A DNA stretch of 64,000 bases from Heyndrickxia acidicola (GCF_001636425.1 NZ_KV440953.1:632847-696846); one strand, 5' to 3'; numbered from the stretch's first letter, positions 11,101-18,419 are shown. Made by a program: numbers and translations. Notes: generated by a model from the letters alone, not told the origin.

Positions 11101-11245
11101 TTTATGGACATTGTTAATTCCTATTGTGAAAGAACTTAAACAAAATATGGACAATGTTTTAGAGCAAAATAACTCATTAATTACAAAAAATGCTAATCTA
11201 GAAAATAGAATAGCTACTTTAGAACAAACTTCAGGAGGTGCTTAA
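8198..11245 (+). CDS. Tail-associated structural protein (prophage tail endopeptidase type) with C-terminal S74 autoprocessing domain
   Basis: 1015 residues, TTG start behind AAGGAGGTGAGG. The N-terminal 400 residues resemble the prophage tail/Tal protein that closes the tail tip. An Ala/Ser/Thr-rich coiled segment (about 410-460) and two related modules of about 65 residues (each with GKNT..., GD(L/I)WF and a Trp-rich end) follow, then a Gly/Ser/Thr/Asn-rich fibre region (about 590-850). From about 855 is an intramolecular chaperone (peptidase S74) domain: SARKYK supplies the Ser and Lys of the usual self-cleavage site. The domain probably helps the fibre trimerise and is then cut off. Confidence 0.85.
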   Translation: MNIWILNPKKEVIGSLSNDSTLSCPFWNDLQIQKLTDFDSSYTFTVPCNHEESNLLIAGNMIVIPDLDDDLILYRITQVEDGILDSTSGAHTKIVTCLDQYIFDLVNTFVSPQTFTNGLGRDIFNHILEGTGWVVNREEYIGAISTFTIEENTTAQAAMQAFVRSSTASDPNSGLDATDITNFVCEPKFYIKMAGGQITDYCVDLFVQRGEDTGKRFEYTKDIAGVTRTEDISNLYTALKLVGGTDIDKKYTDTDVLDADGNPTTITVRSVNNHLDYVYDDVANELYNPGGTGYLMGIATNSTITEPQALLNWGNNKLKQFNHPQYTYTVDVVMLEDYGFTAEQVRLGDNVRVLDLSMNPPLVLEARVIEMDISYSDPSQNKVVLGDYIELSLGDTPSQIDGLIGRIDQAQSTADGAASTASSAQSTANQAASDASDAKQKATDALTSANGKNTNFYGADTPENPISGDLWFQPTSGGGVTILQYDGTEWKSNIDQGILDAQKAASDASKTASDAQTSANGKNTVYRQSNQPTGTFTTGDIWFDTSNGNRASVWDGSTWQLSQFQGLAVGNIDAGSITTGYLSASRFLANSIDASVLKTGSITAYNGIIGSLNANSLITGTIDANYVTVKNLTASSISSLNGVTASGSFTSQSSNGMISTLNAGSVNVSMTSWGANKGMTISAQGISYADPSNYHSNFNLNMNGTSGISMYCDYGMIFGASLGPIDFQGANGHFFSSQVGIGNVNINNNTITNTSTKLYANGYGGVQITDTSGSAVLNVGGSNTAITGSLTTTSTISSNSTVYGSSFSTGGNTSTGSLSVSGTSSFSGVMNSTGTVNNTTTSSANMYITVSGNFAKSTSARKYKLDEQPVDNSIAYKILDVVPKTWFDRNASEQYTALLNKEMGVNPDGTTTTPETVTQEEWDNVPFIERIPGVVAEDVEAAGLSQYVVYNDPDANGNREIEGVQYDRLWTLLIPIVKELKQNMDNVLEQNNSLITKNANLENRIATLEQTSGGA

Positions 11246-11246
11246 A

Positions 11247-11423
11247 GTGGGAAATGAATTTTATGAATTAGTTATTACTGATTTAAAAGAACAACTAGCC
11301 CTATTGTCAGATCAAAAAGCCGTACAAGTGGCTTTGAATATCATGAAACAAAATGAGATTACTAAGCTTCAAGAGCGAATAAAGGAACTGGAAGGTAATA
11401 AGAAAGGGGAAAATAAAGAATGA
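11247..11423 (+). CDS. Small coiled-coil phage protein
   Basis: 58 residues, mostly one charged amphipathic helix (KLQERIKELEGNKKG near the end). I place the start at GTG 11247 because AGGAGGTG at 11233-11240 is then correctly spaced; an upstream GTG at 11238 lies inside that ribosome site. It sits between tail-tip genes and ends in a 4-bp ATGA overlap with the next gene, so the two are probably co-translated. Function unknown; perhaps a small baseplate or scaffold part. Confidence 0.65.
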   Translation: MGNEFYELVITDLKEQLALLSDQKAVQVALNIMKQNEITKLQERIKELEGNKKGENKE

Positions 11424-11650
11424 ATATTATTTTAACAGGTATTAATTTTAATTACGCTAATGGCTTGAACGCTGCTTATACAGGAGTAAATCTTAATTTC
11501 AATAGCTCGGGTACAACTTACAATTTAAATGGTTACATTACTGTTACGAATGATCAATACGCAACTGCAGACGGAGATTCCGCAAAACTTACGGATTTAA
11601 TTAAGCAACAAATTATTACTAACTTGAACAGCACAACACCTACAGCATAA
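11420..11650 (+). CDS. Small phage protein, beta-rich, unknown function
   Basis: 76 residues, rich in Asn, Thr and Tyr, with alternating polar/hydrophobic strands in the first half and a short helix (KLTDLIKQQIITNL) near the end. Start overlaps the previous stop. A terminator hairpin uses the last bases of the gene. Position among baseplate genes suggests a virion protein; no family recognised. Confidence 0.65.
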   Translation: MNIILTGINFNYANGLNAAYTGVNLNFNSSGTTYNLNGYITVTNDQYATADGDSAKLTDLIKQQIITNLNSTTPTA

Positions 11651-11662
11651 GGTGTTTTTTTT
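11634..11662 (+). terminator. Terminator at end of small tail gene
   Basis: ACACC / GGTGT stem with an 10-nt loop followed by eight T residues. The left arm lies within the last codons of the preceding gene. Confidence 0.65.
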
Positions 11663-11698
11663 ATGCTTAAAAACACTGGAAAAATATAAAACATTAAT

Positions 11699-11722
11699 GG
11701 CGATCTATAAGGTCGCTTTTTT
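11699..11722 (+). terminator. Second, tandem terminator-like hairpin
   Basis: GCGATC / GGTCGC stem (one G-T pair), 5-nt loop, six T residues, about 40 bases after the previous terminator and just before the next ribosome site. It would cut transcription of the following small genes or be an attenuator. Confidence 0.5.
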
Positions 11723-11744
11723 AAATAAAAGGAGTGAATCATTC

Positions 11745-12140
11745 ATGGCATTACAAATATCAACGGATAAAAACAATTTATCAACAACAAAAGTCAGTTC
11801 CACCAATCCAATATCAACAACACATCCAGTATCTGGTTCTACAGTCCCTCTCACGCTTTATCTATGGAATGATGATGCTACAAAGAAATACACTGGAATT
11901 ACAATTGATCCAGTTGACACAACAGGTTCAGATGAAAGTTCATGGATTGCGCTTGCTCCTGACAATGCTGGTAATGCAGGTACTTATTTAGCTGGAAGTG
12001 CTGCTTTATCAATGGCAGATATTAATGATTCAAATGTAGCGCATGCTTTCTGGTATCAATGTACCACGCCTACTCTTACAGACTCACAGAATAAAACTGA
12101 TATTCAATTAAATGTATCCTTTACAGAATTTGCGGTTTAA
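11745..12140 (+). CDS. Phage tail/baseplate protein, unknown
   Basis: 131 residues. I start it at ATG 11745, 8 nt after AAAGGAGTG; the open frame extends upstream only through the terminator hairpin. The protein is Thr/Ser/Asp-rich with predicted beta strands (VPLTLYLWNDDATKKYTGITI), no Cys pairs or signal peptide. Its stop overlaps the next start (TAATG). It resembles phage head-tail decoration or baseplate-associated proteins only in composition; no firm family. Confidence 0.65.
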   Translation: MALQISTDKNNLSTTKVSSTNPISTTHPVSGSTVPLTLYLWNDDATKKYTGITIDPVDTTGSDESSWIALAPDNAGNAGTYLAGSAALSMADINDSNVAHAFWYQCTTPTLTDSQNKTDIQLNVSFTEFAV

Positions 12141-12376
12141 TGCCTATGTTTTATTATCTTGTTTCTAAAATCGGCAGTGGAACGGATACTGATCCATTCA
12201 GGCCGAATTATATCGGTTCCTATGTTTGGAATCCTGATGACGGATATATGGGATTATTTTTAATGGCTATTCCTGTTTTTTCCTCATCTTTAACTCCTGT
12301 TCCAGACTTACAACAAGCCTGTAATGAGCGAAATCTAAATATAGAAGATGTTCAATCTTGGCATTGTAGCGGGTAG
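12140..12376 (+). CDS. Small phage protein, unknown
   Basis: 78 residues with one moderately hydrophobic stretch (YMGLFLMAIPVFSSSL) and several aromatic and acidic residues. ATG overlaps the preceding stop (TAATG), implying translational coupling with the 131-residue protein. Stop TAG is followed 8 nt later by the next GTG start. Unknown role in the tail or baseplate module. Confidence 0.6.
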   Translation: MPMFYYLVSKIGSGTDTDPFRPNYIGSYVWNPDDGYMGLFLMAIPVFSSSLTPVPDLQQACNERNLNIEDVQSWHCSG

Positions 12377-12386
12377 GTGGTAGCTA

Positions 12387-13577
12387 GTGACAGTAGTGTT
12401 TAAAGACTCATTCACAGATAATAACACAGACTTAAATAACCATACTCCGGATATAGGCAGTAAATGGTTGATTGGACAAAATGGCGGAGGAAAGAATATA
12501 ACGCCATCATCTTCCCTTAGTAATAACTCTTTGGATGTTTTTTATATCAAAGGAAATACGTTAGTAGCGAACAATCCTAGAGCATCAGCTATTCAATACC
12601 TGAGTGGAAATTCTGATGGTACGGTAAAGTTAACATTTGTTACTTTGCAAGGGTATGATCGTCTTTATTTCCGATATCAAGATAATTCTAATTACTGGAT
12701 GATAGTCAATTATTCGGGACAATGGCAACTTTGGAAAGTAGCAAATGGAGCATCTTCAACTATCGCCAGTGGCGGAATTACAGCTAATGGAGATATAGCT
12801 TCTGTTAGCCTAAATGGCAATTCAATCACCTGGTCTGTTAATGGAGTTTCACAAGGTACTGTTACAGATACATTTAACCAAACGGCTACAGGTTATGGAG
12901 TAATGGGGTACTATGCAAATACAGCCTTTGAGGATTTTCAAGTTGAATCGCTAACCACCGGAACACCTGGAACTAAAACATATAATACTAAACAAAGTAT
13001 CTATAAACAGGGAACGATCTCAAATATTGCAAAACAGACTATTTTTAGATTGAGTACACTCCTTGAAAACACAAAACAAGCAATCTATAGTAGCAAACAA
13101 TCCTGTTTCAATACAAAGCAAGTACTATACCGTTTTGGGATTAAAAATGAATATACGAAGCAGATAATTCATAAATCTAACTCATTTGCAGTGAGTACAA
13201 AACAGGTTATTTATAAAGAGGGATTATTATTCTGTAGTACAAAACAGTCCGTTTTCAAACAAACAAATTATTTCTTTACCACAAAGCAAAATATTATTTC
13301 TGGAAAGGTGCTTTTATTCAATACAAAGCAAATAGTCTATAAGACTAATAAAATCCCTATAAATACCCTTCAAATCACTTATAAAACATTTTCTATTAAT
13401 AATCAGACAAAGCAGTCTGTTTTCAAATTGGATGTAGCCAGTTTTAACACATTGCAAAACATTTCTGCTGATTATCTTATCTTTAAGAAGATCATTAAAA
13501 TACCATTGTCCATTACTAAAAAAATATCTGTACCATTATCTATTACTAAAAAAGTATCTGTACCATTGAAGGTATAA
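12387..13577 (+). CDS. Phage adhesion-like protein: LamG-like domain plus 12 tandem 14-residue repeats
   Basis: 396 residues, GTG start after GGTAGGTGG. Residues about 1-195 look like a concanavalin/LamG-type beta sandwich (DSFTDNN..., YDRLYFRYQDNSNYWMIVN, ending FEDFQVESL), which in other phages binds sugar. Residues 200-367 are twelve tandem units each exactly 14 residues, consensus (N/S/T)TKQx(I/V)(Y/F)(K/R)xxxxxx. The tail has two copies of a 10-residue unit (PLSITKK(I/V)SV). A short-period repeat of this kind could be a beta-helical or beta-prism stalk. Receptor binding is inferred from domain type and position between tail tip and lysis genes. Confidence 0.75.
   Translation: MTVVFKDSFTDNNTDLNNHTPDIGSKWLIGQNGGGKNITPSSSLSNNSLDVFYIKGNTLVANNPRASAIQYLSGNSDGTVKLTFVTLQGYDRLYFRYQDNSNYWMIVNYSGQWQLWKVANGASSTIASGGITANGDIASVSLNGNSITWSVNGVSQGTVTDTFNQTATGYGVMGYYANTAFEDFQVESLTTGTPGTKTYNTKQSIYKQGTISNIAKQTIFRLSTLLENTKQAIYSSKQSCFNTKQVLYRFGIKNEYTKQIIHKSNSFAVSTKQVIYKEGLLFCSTKQSVFKQTNYFFTTKQNIISGKVLLFNTKQIVYKTNKIPINTLQITYKTFSINNQTKQSVFKLDVASFNTLQNISADYLIFKKIIKIPLSITKKISVPLSITKKVSVPLKV
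12984..13487 (+). repeat. Twelve 42-bp in-frame coding repeats
   Basis: Twelve consecutive 42-bp units encode 14 residues each without any length variation. Nucleotide identity between units is low while the TKQ core and the aromatic/basic positions persist, so these are old, selected protein repeats and not recent slippage products. Confidence 0.85.
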
Positions 13578-13592
13578 AGAAGGTGATATTCT

Positions 13593-13889
13593 ATGTCTGA
13601 AATTAAAGCTGGTAGTAACGGAGTTATACTCGAACATCCAATTACCTGTGATGGAGAAATTGTACTTCTTACTGGATCTACGGTTACAGTAGTATTTAAA
13701 ACTAGCAAAAGAAGGTTTGAAAAACAAGCTCAAATAACAGATGATGTGAACGGAATTTGCCAGGTAACGTTAACTTCCGATGATCTTTCAGAAGAAGGAG
13801 TATATGAGTTGCAAGGAACAGTTTATGAAGCATCAGGAAGCCTATTTATCAGCGATATTGTTTATATAAAAATTGGTGAAAAGATTTAA
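13593..13889 (+). CDS. Baseplate upper protein, BppU N-terminal-like
   Basis: 98 residues, all-beta (GVILEHPITCDGEIVLLTGS, TVTVVFKTS...KQAQITDD). It resembles the BppU-type N-terminal domain of lactococcal-like phages, which attaches receptor-binding parts to the baseplate; here it stands alone with no fibre extension. AAGAAGGTGAT precedes the ATG. Probably pairs with the adhesion-like protein encoded just upstream. Followed by a strong terminator. Confidence 0.65.
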   Translation: MSEIKAGSNGVILEHPITCDGEIVLLTGSTVTVVFKTSKRRFEKQAQITDDVNGICQVTLTSDDLSEEGVYELQGTVYEASGSLFISDIVYIKIGEKI

Positions 13890-13894
13890 ATTTG

Positions 13895-13923
13895 GACTCG
13901 GACTCTATTTCCGAGTCTTTTTA
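13895..13923 (+). terminator. Terminator between tail and lysis modules
   Basis: Perfect 8-bp stem GACTCGGA / TCCGAGTC with a 7-nt loop and a run of five T residues. It separates tail genes from the XhlA-holin-amidase group. Confidence 0.85.
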
Positions 13924-13944
13924 ATTTCTGAAGGAGGTGAGCAC

Positions 13945-14193
13945 GTGGAACCAAAGGATACAGAGCGTATTGCAGTATTAGAAAGCAAGTTAGATACGCT
14001 TACTCGAATTGAATCAAAATTAGACAACTTGACTGGTACATTTTTACCGAGAAATGAGGCAGAACTTAGGTTTAAATCAATTGAAAAAGACATGAGTGAC
14101 GCAAAGGACAATAAGCGTGCTAATGGAGCTTTAATTATGAGCATTATAACAATTTTAGTAACAATCGGATTAACAATACTTAAATTAAGATAA
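13945..14193 (+). CDS. XhlA-like lysis accessory protein
   Basis: 82 residues from GTG 13945, preceded by AAGGAGGTGAGC; an in-frame upstream GTG at 13873 lacks a ribosome site and would start inside the previous gene. A charged coiled-coil region (TERIAVLESKLDTLTRIESK) is followed by one C-terminal membrane helix (IMSIITILVTIGLTILKL). This is the layout of XhlA of PBSX, which works with the holin and amidase in lysis. It starts the lysis cassette. Confidence 0.8.
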   Translation: MEPKDTERIAVLESKLDTLTRIESKLDNLTGTFLPRNEAELRFKSIEKDMSDAKDNKRANGALIMSIITILVTIGLTILKLR

Positions 14194-14212
14194 ATTGACG
14201 GGAGTGTTAAAA

Positions 14213-14575
14213 ATGATGAAATATTTATCAGATACAAATTGGTGGAAACAAACTAGTCTAAAAGTTGGTGGCTTTTTAACTTCAGTATTGGGTGCTTTAA
14301 GTTTATTGAATATTCATTTCGAATGGCTCACTGCAAATTCAATAAATGCTGTAGTTTCAATTATCGGTGCTTTCGGTGTCTTCTTTGTAGGATGTTTGGC
14401 GACTCTTATCAATACATACTTGACTGATCGTAGTAAACAAGAAGCAAAAGCTATTGCTGATGACTATGTATCTAAACAACTAGCAGCAGAACAAGCGGAA
14501 ATTGACAAAATCAAAGAAGCAGTAGCACAAATACAAGCTGAAAAAGAAGCTAAAGTGGAAAATCCACAAGCATAA
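14213..14575 (+). CDS. Phage holin
   Basis: 120 residues from ATG 14213, 8 nt after GGGAGTG. Two membrane helices (about 16-34 and 44-66) and a long charged C-terminal coiled coil (DYVSKQLAAEQAEIDKIKEA). Its position between the XhlA-like gene and the amidase fits a holin that permeabilises the membrane and releases the endolysin. A second in-frame ATG at 14216 could give the two-start arrangement seen in some holins; this is speculative. Confidence 0.8.
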   Translation: MMKYLSDTNWWKQTSLKVGGFLTSVLGALSLLNIHFEWLTANSINAVVSIIGAFGVFFVGCLATLINTYLTDRSKQEAKAIADDYVSKQLAAEQAEIDKIKEAVAQIQAEKEAKVENPQA

Positions 14576-14592
14576 TAAAGGAGGTATTATAA

Positions 14593-15366
14593 ATGAGTTA
14601 TCCAATTACACAAAGTTTTATTCCAGGATTGCCTAAAAATCCATATAGAAATGGTGTAGGAGCTTATGAAGGGGTAGTAGCTCATTCTACAGATGATTTA
14701 AATGCTACAGCACAAAATATCCATGATTTTGAAGCGAGAACATATAACAATGCTTTTGTTCAATTTGCTGTAGATTGGACATGTATAATACAATTTGCAG
14801 ACACGAATTACGGAGCGTATGGCGCAGGTTATAATGCAAATCAGCGCTTTGTTCATGTGGAATTATGTGAAACGAATGATCCTGACAAATTCAAAGAATC
14901 ATACAGCCGTTATGTATGGATTCTTGCTAAAATTCTTCATGATAGGAAATTAGGAGTATCAGAAAAAGCATCATTTTGGACTCATGCAGATGTACACGCC
15001 ACATGGCCACAAGATACAACACATACTGATCCAGTTGAATATCTACAAAGTCATGGTGTTTCAGTTAGCCAATTAGTCTCTGATGTTAAGGCACAATATA
15101 ATGCTATGGATGTTAGCATAGCTACAGTTCCACAGAAAGCACCTTCAAGTAATTCTAACTCATCAGCATCTGGTTTGGTTACAGTATTAGCTTCTTCGCT
15201 TTATTATTATAATAAGCCAGATTGGAACGCAAAAGCAGGTACTGTAACAAAAGGAGAAGCCTTTACAGTTGTTGATACAGTGACAGTAAATGGCAGCAAA
15301 ATGTATAAATTAAAATCAGGCAATTACATAACTGCAAATCCACAATACGTAAAATATACAAATTAG
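14593..15366 (+). CDS. Endolysin: N-acetylmuramoyl-L-alanine amidase with C-terminal SH3-like domain
   Basis: 257 residues. The N-terminal amidase_2 domain (about 1-160) has zinc-ligand candidates in VVAHST and the THADVHATWPQDTTHTDP region, and cleaves the amide bond between muramic acid and the stem peptide. After a Ser-rich linker (about 180-192) there is an SH3_3-like wall-binding domain (about 193-255) with alternating strands ending YITANPQYVKY. AAAGGAGG precedes the ATG; 15 nt separate it from the holin stop. Confidence 0.92.
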   Translation: MSYPITQSFIPGLPKNPYRNGVGAYEGVVAHSTDDLNATAQNIHDFEARTYNNAFVQFAVDWTCIIQFADTNYGAYGAGYNANQRFVHVELCETNDPDKFKESYSRYVWILAKILHDRKLGVSEKASFWTHADVHATWPQDTTHTDPVEYLQSHGVSVSQLVSDVKAQYNAMDVSIATVPQKAPSSNSNSSASGLVTVLASSLYYYNKPDWNAKAGTVTKGEAFTVVDTVTVNGSKMYKLKSGNYITANPQYVKYTN

Positions 15367-15455
15367 AAATAAAGAGAGTTTACTAGGAAAAATTTACATG
15401 GTAATATAATGGTAACTCTGTTCTTTACTTTATTACTCATTTTTTACAAGATGTA

Positions 15456-15486
15456 AAGCCCTTCTCTAATGAGAGGGGCTATTTTT
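15456..15486. terminator. Terminator after endolysin (overlaps opposing gene end)
   Basis: AGCCCTTCTC / GAGAGGGGCT stem-loop followed by ATTTTTT on the plus strand. The hairpin also contains the stop codon of the minus-strand gene ending at 15466, so the two converging genes share this structure. Confidence 0.7.
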
Positions 15487-15708
15487 TATTTCTTCATGTA
15501 TTTTATTCCACTTCTGCAAGGATTCTTCAGGAAGTGTCTTTCTGGCAACCTCATTCGAGTAATGATTATAAAACTGCATTTTATTATCATGCTCATACTT
15601 AGCTGCTTCTTTATAATGGTCTTCACAGAAATAAAGAATCTCATCTTTATTCCACTTTTTAACAGGGTATGTTCCTTCTTTACGAGCACAGTACAGACAT
15701 TTAACCAT
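15466..15708 (-). CDS. Small putative zinc-binding protein in prophage accessory region
   Basis: 80 residues, Lys/Glu/His-rich. Residues 4-7 are CLYC and residues 28-31 CEDH, a spacing that could bind one zinc ion as a treble-clef or HNH-like finger without obvious nuclease residues. It is transcribed against the lysis cassette, typical of a lysogenically expressed accessory gene. The ribosome site (AAGG, 9 nt before ATG) is weak. No known family recognised. Confidence 0.6.
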   Translation of the reverse strand: MVKCLYCARKEGTYPVKKWNKDEILYFCEDHYKEAAKYEHDNKMQFYNHYSNEVARKTLPEESLQKWNKIHEEIKNSPSH

Positions 15709-15722
15709 TAAAATAACCTTAT

Positions 15723-15983
15723 TTATTTCATGTATTTATTCATTTTTTGTGCTTTACGTGCTGCAGCTTTAGCTTCTCTTTCTTCTTTAGCGTCACCAAG
15801 TTTCTTCATTAACCAGAACCAAAAAGGTAATGTTATTAAACCTACCCAAAAAATCCACCATTCACCAGAAAACCATCCCATAAACATTAAGAAGAATGGC
15901 AATAAGACAATTGCAATTCCTATGGAATACACTGCAAATGCTATCCCAATTCCAATTAAGACAATTAATAATAGCGTTCCCAA
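15723..15983 (-). CDS. Small membrane protein in prophage accessory region
   Basis: 86 residues. TTG start at 15983 chosen because AAAGGAGAGG sits 6 nt upstream. Two or three hydrophobic segments (TLLLIVLIGIGIAFAVY; GIAIVLLPFFLMFMGWF; WWIFWVGLITLPFWFWL) are followed by a highly charged Lys/Glu/Ala tail (KKLGDAKEEREAKAAARKA). Lies 15 nt upstream of the CxxC gene on the same strand and is probably co-transcribed. Could be a superinfection or membrane-acting moron; that is inference from position only. Confidence 0.65.
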   Translation of the reverse strand: MGTLLLIVLIGIGIAFAVYSIGIAIVLLPFFLMFMGWFSGEWWIFWVGLITLPFWFWLMKKLGDAKEEREAKAAARKAQKMNKYMK

Positions 15984-16051
15984 TTAATCCTCTCCTTTGA
16001 TTTACCTGGATAATTTGGTGAATACTACATTAGGCTGAATACATTACGTTA

Positions 16052-16261
16052 TCAAGTGTTTTCTGACCACTCATATAAATCATCTACTTTGACTTCTAAT
16101 AATTCAGCTAAATCCCATAACTCAGGAGGAGAAGGATAAGATTTACCTGTACACCAATTAGATATTGTATTGGCAGTCTTATTATACCTCTTTCTTAAAT
16201 ACTCCCTATTGTAATCTGATTTATGGACAAGCCATCCAATATTACTCTTCAATTTTCTCAT
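16052..16261 (-). CDS. XRE-type HTH regulator (Cro/CI-like)
   Basis: 69 residues, a single helix-turn-helix domain: N-terminal helix (MRKLKSNIGWLVHKS), recognition region KTANTISNWCTGKSYPSPPE, then helices DLAELLEVKVDDLYEW. AGGTGATGAT precedes the ATG. It diverges from the FtsK-like gene across about 270 bases, so it may regulate itself and that operon. Located far from where a CI repressor usually lies, so it may control only the accessory cassette. Confidence 0.85.
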   Translation of the reverse strand: MRKLKSNIGWLVHKSDYNREYLRKRYNKTANTISNWCTGKSYPSPPELWDLAELLEVKVDDLYEWSENT

Positions 16262-16534
16262 ATCATCACCTGATATTAATATTCTAGATAAACATAATTA
16301 TTCCCTTTCACAATTTAATTTGGAAATATCACATAAAAATGTTATAAGACAATCATACCTGTTAGTATGCTATATCAAATACCAAATCACTTGCTAACCT
16401 AGTAGCTTGTTCGGGAATATGCCAGATCCTTTCCTATCAATAGATGTTTAAGCTGTTTTCAAATGCTAATTTACAGAGATAACTTATTCTATAAGTTCTA
16501 ATGAGGTGGCGTTGAAGGGAGGAGAATTTGCATT

Positions 16535-17884
16535 ATGATTTTTGAAGCATTGACTAGTGCTATTTTTGGGGGCTTGGCTTTGAAAGCTCATTTGAAGAAA
16601 GAGGGGATAGGAGGAAATGACTCACAAAAAATTCAAAAATTATTTTCTGTTTCTGGATTGAATGTAAAAGACGGAAACCAAACCTACACATCACAATTGA
16701 TAAGGAAGATAAATCATGATTGGGGAACAGAGTACAAATATCGAATACCAAGAGGAAGAAGTTTTGAGGACTATGAAGCAAAGATAAACGTGCTTAAAGC
16801 AGGATTAAACACTAAAGGGTATAAATTCAATCTTAAGCAGTTAAAGGATTTGAAGTTTGATAAGAACATAATTGAAAATATTAAGGATCTATACGTCAAA
16901 GAAATGACTGATAATAAGGAAATTGAATTGTCTTGGGATGGTATGTTGAATATTCGTGTATACAATGAGCCATTACCAACAGAAATTCCATTTATTAAAG
17001 GTACTGGATGGAAAGTAGCCTTTGGAATGACAAGGGAGAAAAATAAAATAATATATCACGATTTTGAAGAGTTTCCTAACTTTGTAGAAGGTGGCACTGC
17101 AAGATATGGTAAGTCTAATCTTATCAACGTCATAATTACATCTTTAATTCAACAGAAGCGAAACAGCGTTAAATTGCATCTAATTGATTTAAAAGGTGGG
17201 ATTGAACTTTGTGATTATGCAAATATAAAACAGTGTGTAAACATTGCCTATGAGCCAGAAGAAGCTTATAAAGTGTTATCAAATGCTTATGATGAAATGA
17301 AAAAAATGCAAACTAGGATAAGAAAGCTTGGTAAAAAGAAAATACAGGATACTAATATTCAGGAAAGGCATTTTATTATTATTGATGAAGTGGGAGAGTT
17401 AAATCCTGAGGAAGCTGTTGATAAAAAAGATGAGAAAGATACTGCTGGAAACATAATTAAAATGAGTGAAAAGACTCTTAAACTTGAATGTAAAAAGTTA
17501 ATGAGTCAAATTGCAAGGTTAGGTTCAGGGTTAGGTTTTAGGCTTATACTTGCTACTCAATATCCAACTGGTGATATTGTCCCACGGCAATGTAAACAAA
17601 ATAGCGATGCAAAATTATGTTTCCGTGTTCAATCTGGAACAGCTTCAAAAGTTGTTTTAGATGAAACAGGAGCAGAAGACCTTCCACCAATTAGAGGTAG
17701 GGCTATTTATCAAATGGCTGAAAAAAGAGTTATTATTCAAGTTCCAAAAATTGATGATAAGACAATTCAAGATACAATCAAACCTCACATTGTAAAGAAA
17801 GGGGTTAATAAGATTGCAAACAATAAGACTGACGGAGAGAGAAGAAAAAATATTGCTGTCCTTGAAAGAACTCGACTTTCTTAG
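16535..17884 (+). CDS. FtsK/SpoIIIE-family DNA translocase of the prophage
   Basis: 449 residues; GGAGGAGAAT precedes the ATG. P-loop GTARYGKS at about 189-196 (Walker A, GxxxxGKS), Walker B FIIIDEVGEL at about 279-288, and an ARLGSGLGFRLILATQYP segment (about 330-347) typical of FtsK/HerA-type motors. No long membrane N-terminus or gamma domain, so it is closer to conjugation coupling ATPases such as ConQ of ICEBs1 than to chromosome-segregating FtsK. Its C-terminus overlaps the next gene by 71 bases. It may move phage or plasmid-like DNA; substrate unknown. Confidence 0.85.
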   Translation: MIFEALTSAIFGGLALKAHLKKEGIGGNDSQKIQKLFSVSGLNVKDGNQTYTSQLIRKINHDWGTEYKYRIPRGRSFEDYEAKINVLKAGLNTKGYKFNLKQLKDLKFDKNIIENIKDLYVKEMTDNKEIELSWDGMLNIRVYNEPLPTEIPFIKGTGWKVAFGMTREKNKIIYHDFEEFPNFVEGGTARYGKSNLINVIITSLIQQKRNSVKLHLIDLKGGIELCDYANIKQCVNIAYEPEEAYKVLSNAYDEMKKMQTRIRKLGKKKIQDTNIQERHFIIIDEVGELNPEEAVDKKDEKDTAGNIIKMSEKTLKLECKKLMSQIARLGSGLGFRLILATQYPTGDIVPRQCKQNSDAKLCFRVQSGTASKVVLDETGAEDLPPIRGRAIYQMAEKRVIIQVPKIDDKTIQDTIKPHIVKKGVNKIANNKTDGERRKNIAVLERTRLS

Positions 17885-18419
17885 TAGGGATCAAATAGCC
17901 ACAATTCACAATTTAGGCAAAGTAAGAAATACTAACAGAATCCTCAAAGACTTATCCATCTTCCTATCATCCTACAGAGAAGAATATTCCACAGTTTATT
18001 ATCTCAATGCTCTTGGTCGTGATTATGTTGGTTCAGAAAAAGTAAGAAGGAAGAATCAATTTGTTAACCATGTATTAATGAGGAATGACTTTTACATTTA
18101 CATGAAGTGTCCTGTACATTGGGAAAATGAAATTAAAGTAAAAGATGAGGAACATTCAGTTATTTGTGATTCCTTATTTACAAAGCTTAACCGTAAATAT
18201 TTTCTTGAAGTTGATTCTACACAGAAGATGAAAATTAACCGTGAAAAGGTAAAGCAGTATTTAGGGCTTTACAGAAGTGATTCATTAAAGAATTTATTTA
18301 GTCATAATCCAGGCTTAATTTGGATTACAACTACAGAATTAAGAAGACAACAACTAAGAGAACTATGTAAGGACTTTCCTATAAAAGTTAGTGTGTATAC
18401 AATCAATGACATTAAATAG
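17814..18419 (+). CDS. Replication-relaxation family protein
   Basis: 201 residues, TTG start at 17814 after AAAGGGG, overlapping the ATPase gene by 71 bases. An N-terminal winged-helix part (TEREEKILLSLKELDFLSRDQIATIHNLG, about 6-34) is followed by a conserved Y(Y/V)LNALGRDYV segment and a C-terminal alpha/beta domain (EVDSTQKMKINREKVKQYLGLY), as in the replication-relaxation (plasmid mobilisation-associated) family. In such elements it is usually paired with an FtsK-like ATPase. A DNA-binding partner for the translocase is the likeliest role. Confidence 0.75.
   Translation: MQTIRLTEREEKILLSLKELDFLSRDQIATIHNLGKVRNTNRILKDLSIFLSSYREEYSTVYYLNALGRDYVGSEKVRRKNQFVNHVLMRNDFYIYMKCPVHWENEIKVKDEEHSVICDSLFTKLNRKYFLEVDSTQKMKINREKVKQYLGLYRSDSLKNLFSHNPGLIWITTTELRRQQLRELCKDFPIKVSVYTINDIK

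Noticed and set aside
12984-13487. Regular 42-bp periodicity resembling a CRISPR or satellite array
   Set aside because: The units are in frame within a protein, conserve amino acids and not DNA, and have no repeat-spacer pattern.
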